Shown here piece after piece: positions 1 to 8,551 of a stretch of DNA of 64,000 bases. Under the pieces are notes generated by a model. It made no database searches. It was given only the letters and a program-made list of their open reading frames with translations, and was not told the origin of the DNA. The first letter of the stretch is position 1. The number at the start of each line of letters is the position of its first letter. A program made the translations under genes and the position numbers. The stretch covers positions 21,545-85,544 of the forward strand of contig DAORRV010000005.1 in NCBI GenBank assembly GCA_035443185.1, in the 5' to 3' direction. Source of the stretch: UBA2330 sp035443185. GTDB taxonomy: Bacteria; Bacteroidota; Ignavibacteria; Tepidaquicellales; Tepidaquicellaceae.

Positions 1-222
1 CGATTCGAAAATATGCTTTTCATAAACTCTTGAAAAATACAGTGCTGTTTCTTTCAGGGTCTTTGAAGGGAGTGTCCCTGTCTGAACACCTGCACCGCCG
101 GTTTCAGGAGATTTCTCTATCAGCGCAACTTTCTTTCCGAAGTATGCGGCTTTTACGGCAGCTTTCTCTCCGGCAGGACCTGAGCCGATTACGATCAGAT
201 CATAAGTTTTAATTTTTGGCAT
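1..222 (-). CDS. Si-specific NAD(P)(+) transhydrogenase-like flavoprotein, N-terminal part (partial)
   Basis: The gene runs off the left edge and only the first 74 residues are present. It opens with a Rossmann FAD-binding motif (VIGSGPAGEKAAVKAA, about residues 11-26), followed by GGAGVQTGTLPSKT at about 42-55. That second stretch is the place where class I pyridine nucleotide-disulfide reductases carry their redox-active CxxxxC. The TGT-PSKT context resembles soluble transhydrogenase SthA, which interconverts NADH and NADPH. In E. coli SthA the second Cys is already Thr. Here the first Cys position also reads Gly, so no redox disulfide is possible at this site. The start is an ATG with AGGGGA just upstream. 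Dihydrolipoamide dehydrogenase is a less likely alternative. Confidence 0.75.
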   Translation of the reverse strand, partial: MPKIKTYDLIVIGSGPAGEKAAVKAAYFGKKVALIEKSPETGGAGVQTGTLPSKTLKETALYFSRVYEKHIFES

Positions 223-450
223 TTCCCCTTTCAATGAAAATAAAAATTTTGAACAAATTATAGATATCAGATTGAAAGTTCAAAGTAATTAGTAAAATTT
301 TAACTTAAACGTTACATTCCGTTTCAGAATTTTTGAAAAATTTAGGAAATAAATAAAGACCGGCTTCTCCATTATAAAATCCAGGGGAATTTAAATCGAA
401 CTGTGTTTAATTATCAAATAATATAATTTAAGACCATAAATAATTTCAAT

Positions 451-1134
451 ATGCTTGAGCTGAAAAATGTGAACAAGGACTTTTATGAAGGCAGTGCTAA
501 ACATTCTGTGTTGAACAATTTTGAATTATCCGTACCTGAAGGAGAAATTATTATCCTTCTGGGGAAAAGCGGATCGGGTAAATCTACTCTCCTTAATATT
601 ATCAGCGGAATAGATGTACCCGACAGCGGATCTGTAAAGATCGACGGAACTGACATTACAAAACTTTCTGAAAAAGACAGAACTCTTACCCGCAGAAATA
701 AGATAGGTTTCATCTTTCAGTTCTTTAATTTAATTCCCACACTTACAGTAAAAGAAAATCTACAGCTGCCGCTTGAATTGAATAATGATGATGATCAGGA
801 AATGAGAATAAACTCCATCTTAACAGAAGTTGGACTTCTTAACAGAGCAAATTCTTATCCGGATAAGCTCTCAGGCGGCGAGCAGCAAAGAATAGCAATT
901 GCACGAGCGCTTATTCATAATCCGGATATTATACTTGCTGATGAACCGACAGGAAATCTCGACTATGAAACAGGATTGCAGATCGTTGATCTTCTGGACA
1001 GGGTGGTCAAGAAAAAAGGAAAGACAATGATAATGGTCACTCACAGTAAAGATGTGATCGGACTTGCAGACAGAATTTATTCGCTGAAAGAGGGAAAAGT
1101 TATTGAAACAAAAGTGGGATTAGATATTGAGTAA
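451..1134 (+). CDS. ABC transporter ATP-binding protein (LolD/MacB/AttE type)
   Basis: This is a 227-residue ATPase subunit of the type that drives extrusion or lipoprotein-handling ABC systems. Walker A GKSGSGKS lies at about 38-45, the Q-loop Gln at about 90, the signature LSGGEQQ at about 140-146, Walker B IILADEP with the EPTGNLD stretch at about 160-171, and the H-loop His at about 198. The EPTGNLD sequence is typical of the LolD/MacB clade. The stop overlaps the next gene's TTG start by 8 bp, so the ATPase and permease are probably translationally coupled. With the AttH-like lipoprotein two genes on, the operon matches the AttEFGH arrangement. The substrate is unknown. Confidence 0.93.
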   Translation: MLELKNVNKDFYEGSAKHSVLNNFELSVPEGEIIILLGKSGSGKSTLLNIISGIDVPDSGSVKIDGTDITKLSEKDRTLTRRNKIGFIFQFFNLIPTLTVKENLQLPLELNNDDDQEMRINSILTEVGLLNRANSYPDKLSGGEQQRIAIARALIHNPDIILADEPTGNLDYETGLQIVDLLDRVVKKKGKTMIMVTHSKDVIGLADRIYSLKEGKVIETKVGLDIE

Positions 1135-3664
1135 CCTGCTTACAAGATCAAGTTTAAGATTTTTACTAAGACATCCCTGGCAGTTTGGTCTATCTGTTCT
1201 GGGAATTGCACTGGGAGTTGCAATTGTTGTTTCGATCGATATAGCAAACTACAGCTCAGCAACCGCATTCAATCTCTCTATGAATGCCGTTGCGGGAAAA
1301 TCAACTCATCAGATCACCGGTACTGCTGAAGGAATTCCAGACTCATTGTATAGATTTTTTAAAAAAGAAAAAGGGATAAGAAATATTGCTCCTGTCATTG
1401 AATCATACGTCAGCATTCCTGACTCGAATAAGCGTGTATTCAAACTTCTGGGAGTGGATATTTTTGCTGAACGTCCTTTCCGTGATTATCTTTCACAGAC
1501 AGGAATCTCACTGAATGGCGGGCTTAAAGATTTTCTTACCCTTCCAAATTCTGTAATACTTTCTAAGGAAAGTCTTGATAAATTAAAAAAAGTAATCGGT
1601 GATACCTTAACTGTTCTCATAAACGGAAAGCAAAAAGTACTTTACATTACTGGAATTATAAATGAAGATGAACAAAACAGATCCGCACTGGAAAATCTTT
1701 TCATCACGGACATTGCATCGGCACAGGAGCTGACAGGAAAGAATGATAAAATAGATTATATTGATCTGATCATAAATAATGTTCAGGAAGAGCAACAGAT
1801 AAAAAGTCTGCTGCCGGACGGTTATCAGCTGCAGAAATCCGGCTCACGTTCGGAAACAGCAGAGCAAATGCTTGAAGCTTTCAATATCAACCTCACATCT
1901 CTGAGCTTACTTGCCCTGATAGTCGGATTATTTCTAATCTATAATACAATGACCTATTCAGTAGTACAGAGAAGAGTATTGATCGGAACTTTGCGTTCTA
2001 TTGGTGTAACTTCAAAAGAGATCTCGGGAATGATATTGCGTGAAGCTCTGATAATGGGGATCATCGGAACAGTTACAGGATTTATTGCTGCGTATTTCAT
2101 TTCAAAAATTCTGATAATATTTATTTCTCAAACGATCAACGATCTGTATTATGTAGTATCCGTAAGGGAGATCTATATTTCTCCGATGATCATTTTAAAA
2201 GGAGCAGGTCTTGGGATAATTGCAACTTTACTTTCTGCAATTTATCCGGCCAGAGAAGCATCCAGAGTCCACCCGAGATCTGCAATGATCAGATCCGAAC
2301 AGGAGTCATCTCTTCTGAGAAATGTTCCACGGATGAGCATTACGGGAGTAATATTTATGATAGCAGGTGCTGTAATTCTTCTTATACCTTCTCATAATAT
2401 CTGGCTTAGTTATTTTGGAATATTACCCGTCATCATAGGATTTGCCTTAATGGCTCCTTTGATAATAATAATGGTTGAAAAAATTTTTTCACCCTTATAT
2501 AAAAAACTGTTCGGCATTACCGGAAAAATGGCTTCAAGATCTGTCCTGCAGAATATCAGCAGAACATATATTGCAATTGCAGCGCTTGCGCTTGCAGTTG
2601 CAGCAACTGTCGGTGTCGGTATTATGATCGGCAGTTTCAGATCCACTGTTATAAATTGGCTTGAGGCGAGACTGAATGCAGATATTTTTATTTCCGCCCC
2701 AAGTCTCATTTCCAGAAGGAATGATGCTGTATTACCCGAAGAAATTCTCTCAAAGATAAAAGCTCTTGATGAAGTAAGTGATTATAATTTTTACCGTGAA
2801 CTGATCTTACCGCAGGACGGAAAAGAATATCATATAATTGCTTCGGGAATCAGTAAAAGAAGCTATTCAGGTTTTCAGTTTAAAGAAGGTGATCCAAATG
2901 AAGTATGGGAGAAATTTGAGAACGGTGAAGTGTTCCTGTCTGAACCGTTTGCTTACAAAAATGACATTGGTTTGGGAGAAAATATTAAACTGAAAACTGA
3001 TAACGGCTTGCAGGATTTTAAGGTAGCAGCGATCTATTATGATTATGCTTCTGATCAGGGACTGATTACAATGAATTATGATCAGTTCAGAAAATACTGG
3101 AACGCTGAAGGAATCTCAGGTATCTCAGTTTTTGTAAAAGAAGGAAATACAATCGATTCTGTAAAAGATAAAATTCAGACCCTCGGAACAGACGGTCAGC
3201 AGCTTGTGGTAAGAACTTACAAATATCTACTTGATTCATCCGTGGAAATATTCGACCGTACATTTCTCGTTGCAAAGGTCCTGCAAATTCTGTCTGTGAT
3301 CGTTGCCTTTATTGGAATTCTGAGTTCGCTGATGTCACTGCAGCTTGAACGCAGGAGAGAACTCGGAATACTGAGAGCAAACGGGCTGCTACCTTCACAG
3401 TTGTTTAAAATAGTTATGTTGCAGACTTTCTTAATGGGATTCACAGCAGGAGTAATAGCGCTTCCCCTCGGAAATGTACTTGCTGCAATACTTGTATATA
3501 TTATAAACAAAAGATCATTCGGATGGACAATGCAGTTCGAGGTTATGCCTTCGATACTAATAGAGGCTTTAGTACTTTCTATTGCAGCTGCCTTGCTGGC
3601 GGGTATCTACCCGGGATATAAAATGTCGAAAACTTCACCTTCAAACGCTTTAAAAGAAGAGTAA
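1127..3664 (+). CDS. ABC transporter permease with two FtsX domains
   Basis: This 845-residue inner-membrane permease carries one membrane segment near residues 20-40, a periplasmic MacB-like domain, and then two FtsX-type blocks of membrane segments. The first block begins near residue 255. The second follows RRELGILRANG near the carboxyl end. In AttFG systems two permeases may be separate, but here both halves lie in one chain. It starts with TTG inside the end of the ATPase gene, and the lipoprotein gene begins 2 bp after its stop. Family knowledge supports export or mechanotransmission rather than import. The cargo cannot be read from the sequence. Confidence 0.9.
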   Translation: MSNLLTRSSLRFLLRHPWQFGLSVLGIALGVAIVVSIDIANYSSATAFNLSMNAVAGKSTHQITGTAEGIPDSLYRFFKKEKGIRNIAPVIESYVSIPDSNKRVFKLLGVDIFAERPFRDYLSQTGISLNGGLKDFLTLPNSVILSKESLDKLKKVIGDTLTVLINGKQKVLYITGIINEDEQNRSALENLFITDIASAQELTGKNDKIDYIDLIINNVQEEQQIKSLLPDGYQLQKSGSRSETAEQMLEAFNINLTSLSLLALIVGLFLIYNTMTYSVVQRRVLIGTLRSIGVTSKEISGMILREALIMGIIGTVTGFIAAYFISKILIIFISQTINDLYYVVSVREIYISPMIILKGAGLGIIATLLSAIYPAREASRVHPRSAMIRSEQESSLLRNVPRMSITGVIFMIAGAVILLIPSHNIWLSYFGILPVIIGFALMAPLIIIMVEKIFSPLYKKLFGITGKMASRSVLQNISRTYIAIAALALAVAATVGVGIMIGSFRSTVINWLEARLNADIFISAPSLISRRNDAVLPEEILSKIKALDEVSDYNFYRELILPQDGKEYHIIASGISKRSYSGFQFKEGDPNEVWEKFENGEVFLSEPFAYKNDIGLGENIKLKTDNGLQDFKVAAIYYDYASDQGLITMNYDQFRKYWNAEGISGISVFVKEGNTIDSVKDKIQTLGTDGQQLVVRTYKYLLDSSVEIFDRTFLVAKVLQILSVIVAFIGILSSLMSLQLERRRELGILRANGLLPSQLFKIVMLQTFLMGFTAGVIALPLGNVLAAILVYIINKRSFGWTMQFEVMPSILIEALVLSIAAALLAGIYPGYKMSKTSPSNALKEE

Positions 3665-3666
3665 AA

Positions 3667-4815
3667 ATGAGAAAATATTTATTTGTAATATTAATAGTAT
3701 TTGCAGTCTCAGGATGCAAAGATGAGAAAACAGAATCCGGCAACGGCGGAATTTCTTTATCAAAAGCTATGAGTGATACTGAGACAGGAGATATGGGTTT
3801 TGAAAAAGCTGTTGAAAAAAGAAAGTTTATTTTTCCCGATGATCACGGTCCCCATCCTGAATTCAGAACAGAGTGGTGGTACTTCACCGGCAATCTTACA
3901 TCTTCTGACAATAAACAATTTGGTTATCAGTTCACGATATTCAGAACAGCATTAAATACAGATACAAATAAAGGAATTTCCGAATGGAGTTCAAACCAGA
4001 TATATATGGCACATTTTGCAGTAACTGATATTTCAGGAGGAAAGTTTTTTTTTGATGAACGCTTCAGCCGTGACGGCAACGAACTTGCAGGGGCACAGGC
4101 ATCACCTTTCAAAGTCTGGCTTGAGGACTGGAAAATAAATGAAATAAATGGAGCAGAAGGCAGAACTTCCTTTGAACTGCCGGTACTTAATATTATTTCA
4201 AAGTCAGATAAATCTGAGATCAATTTTATTCTTGAAGCACAAAAACCATTCATACTTCAGGGAGACAGCGGACTAAGTCAGAAGGGAAATGGAATCGGAA
4301 ATGCTTCATACTATTATTCCTATACAAGATTAAGAACAGAAGGTAAGATCATTATTGAAGGAAAAAAATTTGATGTAAGCGGAAATTCCTGGATGGACCG
4401 TGAATGGAGTACAAGCGCACTGAGCGGAGATCAGAAAGGCTGGAACTGGTTCGCACTTCAGCTTGACGACGGTTCGGAGATTATGTATTATCAGATGAGA
4501 AAAAATGACGGTACTTCTGATGAATTCAGCAAAGGAACGGTCATCGAAAAGGACGGATCATCTCAATTAATAAAAAATGAAGATGTGATAAACGAAGTGA
4601 CAGATTACTGGGAAAGTCCGTCGGGAGAAAAATATCCTTCAGGCTGGATACTGAAAATCCCTTCACAGAAAATTGAATTAAAAATTGCTCCCGCATTAAA
4701 AGATCAGCTGATGAATGTCTCAGTAAAATACTGGGAAGGTTCCGTAAATATTGAAGGCAGAAAAGACGATAAAGAAATAAACGGAAGAGGATATGTCGAG
4801 TTGACCGGGTATTAG
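3667..4815 (+). CDS. AttH/CrtC-like lipocalin-domain lipoprotein
   Basis: A short signal peptide ends in the lipobox VSGC (Cys17), so the protein should be lipid-anchored outside the cytoplasm. The mature part has the TEWWYFTGNL and GYQFTIFRTAL motifs of the AttH / carotenoid 1,2-hydratase-like family (COG5621), and later GNSWMDREWS, also typical. The length of 382 residues is normal for AttH-like proteins. It is the last gene of the ATPase-permease-lipoprotein operon and starts 2 bp after the permease. CrtC members hydrate carotenoids. AttH members have no settled activity, so a lipid or isoprenoid ligand is only an inference. Confidence 0.88.
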   Translation: MRKYLFVILIVFAVSGCKDEKTESGNGGISLSKAMSDTETGDMGFEKAVEKRKFIFPDDHGPHPEFRTEWWYFTGNLTSSDNKQFGYQFTIFRTALNTDTNKGISEWSSNQIYMAHFAVTDISGGKFFFDERFSRDGNELAGAQASPFKVWLEDWKINEINGAEGRTSFELPVLNIISKSDKSEINFILEAQKPFILQGDSGLSQKGNGIGNASYYYSYTRLRTEGKIIIEGKKFDVSGNSWMDREWSTSALSGDQKGWNWFALQLDDGSEIMYYQMRKNDGTSDEFSKGTVIEKDGSSQLIKNEDVINEVTDYWESPSGEKYPSGWILKIPSQKIELKIAPALKDQLMNVSVKYWEGSVNIEGRKDDKEINGRGYVELTGY

Positions 4816-5014
4816 AAATGGAGTTTGACAGACAGAAATTCTCTGATATCAATGACTTGAGTTACGGAATTACAAATATTTTGTAAGCCTTTTCAATATA
4901 ACTTTCCTTTTTATTTACAGAATATTTTACACGAAAAAAGATAAATTTCTTAATTGAGTCATAAACTTAAATTTTTAATACTTAGTATAATTTTTAAAAA
5001 AATAAAAACCTATT

Positions 5015-5932
5015 ATGAAATTACCATACCTTCCCTACGACAAATGGACTGACACCAGAATTACACTTCACCTTATCTTTCAGATAATCGGAAAGATAAG
5101 ACTAAAAACAACTCCGCGAAAAAATCACTGGTGGTATGTCACTTTATATCTTTCCCCTAAAGGATTTTCAACTGATCAGATTCCCATGAGTGACGGCTTA
5201 AACACATTTGAAATTATTTTTAATGTACATAAAAAAGCTGTGCAGCTTTACAACAGCAAAGGTGAAGAAAAAGAAATTCCACTGGAAAACGGATATACTG
5301 TAAGTGAGTTTTATAAGAATATCATGGGAATATTAAATGAATGGGATTTACATCCGGAGTTTATTGACAAACCTATGGATATGATAACTGATAAACCGTT
5401 TGATAAAATTACTGAATTTCATCATTATGACTGGGACTCAATAAATTTATTCTGGCAGATGATGTTATGGAATGACGGGGTTTTCAAAGAGTTCAGCGGA
5501 AGATTCTATGGCAAGACCTGTCCTGTGCATATGTACTGGCATCACATGGACCTTGCCGTTACAAGGTTTTCCGGAAAACCTGCACCGCCAATGCCGCATG
5601 ATGCCAGAATTTCTGACAAAGATGCATATTCACATGAAGTGATAAGTTTTGGATTCTGGGCAGGCGACGATAATTTACCTGAGCCGGCATATTATTCATA
5701 TACAGCACCTGCCCCTAAAGATCTGGATAAGGAATCAATAAAACCTGAACAGGCATTCTGGATGGATGCAAACGGAAGTCCGATGGCAATTCTGAAATAC
5801 AAAGATCTCCTGAATTTTGATGATCCGCGGAAAGTTCTTATGGAATTTTTGGAAAGTGCATATCTTTCAGGTGCAAAACTTGCGGGCTGGGATATTGAAG
5901 CTTTTAAAGTAACGCCTTTGAAAGATCTTTAA
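5015..5932 (+). CDS. DUF5996 family protein
   Basis: This is a 305-residue soluble protein that opens with LPYDKWTDTRITLHLIFQIIGKI. The TLHL..QIIGK and WW.V.LY..P.G-FST patterns are characteristic of DUF5996, a family of unknown function widespread in bacteria. Later aromatic- and His-rich segments include WHHMDLAVTRFSG and FGFWAGDD. No signal peptide or membrane segment is visible. It lies alone after a 199-bp spacer and could be cotranscribed with the SH3-like gene that follows. No catalytic function is assigned. Confidence 0.85.
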   Translation: MKLPYLPYDKWTDTRITLHLIFQIIGKIRLKTTPRKNHWWYVTLYLSPKGFSTDQIPMSDGLNTFEIIFNVHKKAVQLYNSKGEEKEIPLENGYTVSEFYKNIMGILNEWDLHPEFIDKPMDMITDKPFDKITEFHHYDWDSINLFWQMMLWNDGVFKEFSGRFYGKTCPVHMYWHHMDLAVTRFSGKPAPPMPHDARISDKDAYSHEVISFGFWAGDDNLPEPAYYSYTAPAPKDLDKESIKPEQAFWMDANGSPMAILKYKDLLNFDDPRKVLMEFLESAYLSGAKLAGWDIEAFKVTPLKDL

Positions 5933-5953
5933 TTTTATAAAAAGTTTTTGACA

Positions 5954-6298
5954 ATGCAGACATTCAAAATTCTGACTTCTTACAAATCAATTTACAAAGA
6001 CCCTATTGTTGTAATACCCGGGGAGATAGTTAAAATTCTTGAAATTGAAAAAGAAGAAAAGTGGAAAGGATGGATTAAAGTGGAAAGCACTTCAAACACC
6101 GGCTGGATTCCCATTCAGATAATTGAATTTTCTGATGACGGAAATACGGGGAAAATTCTTGAAAATTATAGTGCAAAAGAACTGGACGTCGGACAGGGTG
6201 ACTTGATACAAAAAATTTATTCCCTTAACGGCTGGAGCTGGTCAAAAAAAATCATTGATAATGAAGAAGGCTGGATCCCTGATGAAATTATCGGGTAG
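5954..6298 (+). CDS. Small SH3-like double-domain protein
   Basis: This 114-residue protein appears to contain two SH3-like barrels of about 55 residues. Each carries a GWIP or GWIPxEII strand: WIKVESTSNTGWIPIQII in the first and NEEGWIPDEIIG at the end. I chose the ATG at 5954 over the in-frame TTG two codons earlier because no ribosome-binding site favours the TTG. No signal peptide is visible, so unlike many bacterial SH3b proteins it is probably cytoplasmic. It may be cotranscribed with the upstream DUF5996 gene. The function is unknown. Confidence 0.72.
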   Translation: MQTFKILTSYKSIYKDPIVVIPGEIVKILEIEKEEKWKGWIKVESTSNTGWIPIQIIEFSDDGNTGKILENYSAKELDVGQGDLIQKIYSLNGWSWSKKIIDNEEGWIPDEIIG

Positions 6299-6348
6299 AT
6301 TCTGATTGAATTAACAGACAGATCTGTAATAAAAACAATATATAAAAA

Positions 6349-7167
6349 ATGAAAAAAGTTTTAGACTGGCATACTCAAGAAGTAGTTAATATCTTTGATG
6401 AAGCAAGTATATGGGCCGCGATGTTTGGCAGACTTCTTCTTGAAAATATTCCAATGAAATCTGAAGCGAAAGTTTTAGATGTTGGATTTGGACTTGGGTT
6501 TCCTTTAATAGAATTGAGTCAGAGATTTGGTGAAAATTCAAAAATATATGGAATAGATATTTGGCACGAAGCAATTATCAGAGCAAAGGAAAAGATCCGG
6601 GTACTTGAATTATCAAACATTGAGATCTTCGAGCAAAGTGCTGAAATTATTCCCCTTCCTGATAACGAACTGGATTTAATATGTTCTAATCTGGGTGTAA
6701 ATAATTTTGAAAACAGGGAAACCGTTCTAAAGGAATGTTACAGAGTATTAAAGACCGGAGGTTCTATTTGCATTTCCACAAATCCGGTTGGGACATTTAA
6801 AGAATTGTTTGATCTCTACCATGAATTATTAAAGGAAAAAAATATGGATGATTGTTTGTTGGATTTCAGAAAAATTATTGATCACAGAGGTACAGAAGAA
6901 TCTATAATTTCAGAATTTGAACTGTCAGGTTTTAAGTATTCGAAAAAATCTACTGATAAAACTTTTATTAAATTTACAAATGCAAAAGCCTTATTTGATC
7001 ATTCATTAATAAGGATTGGTTTTCTTGAAAGCTGGAAAACTATAATTCCTTCAGATAAACGAAATGAATTTTTTGATTTATTAATTAAAAAAATAGACGG
7101 AAACATTTTAAAGAATGGGAATTTTATAATTTCAATTCCTATGCTTTATCTCGAATTTAAAAAATAA
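6349..7167 (+). CDS. Class I SAM-dependent methyltransferase
   Basis: A 272-residue Rossmann-fold methyltransferase. SAM motif I VLDVGFGLG lies at about 42-50 and the acidic residue after strand 2 is GID (Asp70). The stretch ICSNLGVNNFEN at about 104-115 and ECYRVLKTGGSICIS complete the Methyltransf_11/25-like core. The carboxyl third is family-specific and I do not recognise a substrate domain. It lacks the conserved Cys set of arsenite methyltransferases, so it is not a hidden ArsM for the arsenosugar cluster further along. It converges with the T9SS gene at 7210. Confidence 0.85.
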   Translation: MKKVLDWHTQEVVNIFDEASIWAAMFGRLLLENIPMKSEAKVLDVGFGLGFPLIELSQRFGENSKIYGIDIWHEAIIRAKEKIRVLELSNIEIFEQSAEIIPLPDNELDLICSNLGVNNFENRETVLKECYRVLKTGGSICISTNPVGTFKELFDLYHELLKEKNMDDCLLDFRKIIDHRGTEESIISEFELSGFKYSKKSTDKTFIKFTNAKALFDHSLIRIGFLESWKTIIPSDKRNEFFDLLIKKIDGNILKNGNFIISIPMLYLEFKK

Positions 7168-7209
7168 AACTAAATTCTGCATATATTTAGCTTAATTCAT
7201 TTGAACAGT

Positions 7210-8418
7210 TTATTTTATCAAAATCATTTTCCTGATCTGAATAAAATCACCAGCCTCGATTTTGTAAAAATAAATTCCACTTGCTAAAATGTCTGCACTA
7301 AAGTTAACTCCATAATATCCGGGCTGTTTATATTCATTGATAAGAACTGCAACTTCACTTCCAAGGATATCATAAACTTTTAAAGATATAATTGATGCTT
7401 TTGGAATCGCATATTCAATAGTAGTTGTGGGGTTAAACGGATTAGGATAATTCTGAAATATTGCAAATTTCTCAGGTACTTCATCTGAATTTGAATTTAT
7501 CCCTACACCTCCGTTTTCTGTATAGAATATCCTTCCATTCTGTCCGACTGTCCAGCCTTTGTTTTCATTTACAAAAAAAACACTGTAAAGATCTCCTGTA
7601 AAAGGTATCGTTTGCGAAACCCAATTATCTCCGCCGTCAGTGGTCTTTAGGATCTTACCTGTTCCCACAGCTGTACCTGATCCTGAGTTTGAAAAATAGA
7701 TGCTGAAAAGATTATTTGCAGTATTTGAATTTTGCGAAACCCAGTTATCTCCGCCGTTTGTTGTCTTTAAAATTTTACCGTTATATCCTGCCACAAAACC
7801 TGTATTCTGATCAGTAAAAAAAATACTTCTGAGTTCTGAAGTCAATCCGCTGCTTTGACTTGTCCAGTTTAAACCGCCATTATTTGTCCTGAGAATTGTT
7901 CCGTTAAATCCGGCTGCATAAGCAGTCGTACTGCTGATCATATTAACTCCTGCAATCTCCGAATTAACACCGCTGTTATTCAGTGTCCACGTGGCTCCTC
8001 CGTTTGTTGTTGTTATTATTACACCATTTTGTCCTCCTATAATCCCGTTCTGCACATCTATAAAATTCACATGTACAAGATGCTCTGTTGTATTGCTGAT
8101 CTGTGAAATCCAGTTTTGTCCTCCGTTAGTCGTCCTTAAGATCAGACCTGACTCACCGACTATTGTACCGTTCATTTGATCTGAAAAGAAAATGTCTCTT
8201 AAAAATCCTGTCGTTCCGGAAGGTAAAACAGTCCAGTTATTTCCGCCGTTTATTGTTTGAAGGATCAGACCTGATGTTCCGACGATGAAACCGTTCATCG
8301 GATCTGGAAATGAAACACCCAGTAGTGTTTCGTTAGTATTACTTGTCTGTTGGATCCAGTCTGCATTTGCATTTGTAATACTAAAAATAAAAATGAGAGT
8401 TAGTAAAGTATTTTTCAT
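7210..8418 (-). CDS. Secreted YCF48/BNR-like repeat protein with T9SS sorting domain
   Basis: A signal peptide (MKNTLLTLIFIFSITNANA) is followed by about seven tandem repeats of roughly 40 residues. Their hallmark is TTNGGxNWxSQ...L..I.F.D...G..VG..G.IL, the YCF48-like beta-propeller repeat also called photosynthesis-system-II-stability-like. From about residue 320 the chain carries a type A T9SS sorting domain beginning NYPNPFNPTTTI and ending in a short basic tail. The protein is expected on the cell surface or secreted. YCF48-like propellers in this phylum are common in secreted proteins of unknown role, so no photosynthetic function is implied. Confidence 0.9.
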   Translation of the reverse strand: MKNTLLTLIFIFSITNANADWIQQTSNTNETLLGVSFPDPMNGFIVGTSGLILQTINGGNNWTVLPSGTTGFLRDIFFSDQMNGTIVGESGLILRTTNGGQNWISQISNTTEHLVHVNFIDVQNGIIGGQNGVIITTTNGGATWTLNNSGVNSEIAGVNMISSTTAYAAGFNGTILRTNNGGLNWTSQSSGLTSELRSIFFTDQNTGFVAGYNGKILKTTNGGDNWVSQNSNTANNLFSIYFSNSGSGTAVGTGKILKTTDGGDNWVSQTIPFTGDLYSVFFVNENKGWTVGQNGRIFYTENGGVGINSNSDEVPEKFAIFQNYPNPFNPTTTIEYAIPKASIISLKVYDILGSEVAVLINEYKQPGYYGVNFSADILASGIYFYKIEAGDFIQIRKMILIK

Positions 8419-8551
8419 TTGTTAATTGATGTTTAAATTATTTAAAAAGTTTGTTTGATATATATTAAAAAACTTAATACTATTACTATCTGATCTATAT
8501 ATGAATGAATGCTACAAAATTAATTACTATTTCGAATTAGGGGATTTATCC

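Noticed and set aside
6349..7167. The methyltransferase as a missing ArsM for the arsenosugar cluster
   Set aside because: It has the SAM motifs but not the conserved Cys residues that bind arsenite, and it is about 38 kb away with no related neighbours.
7210..8418. A photosystem-linked function for the YCF48-like repeat protein
   Set aside because: The same repeat family is common in secreted, non-photosynthetic proteins of this phylum, and the T9SS tail places it on the cell surface.
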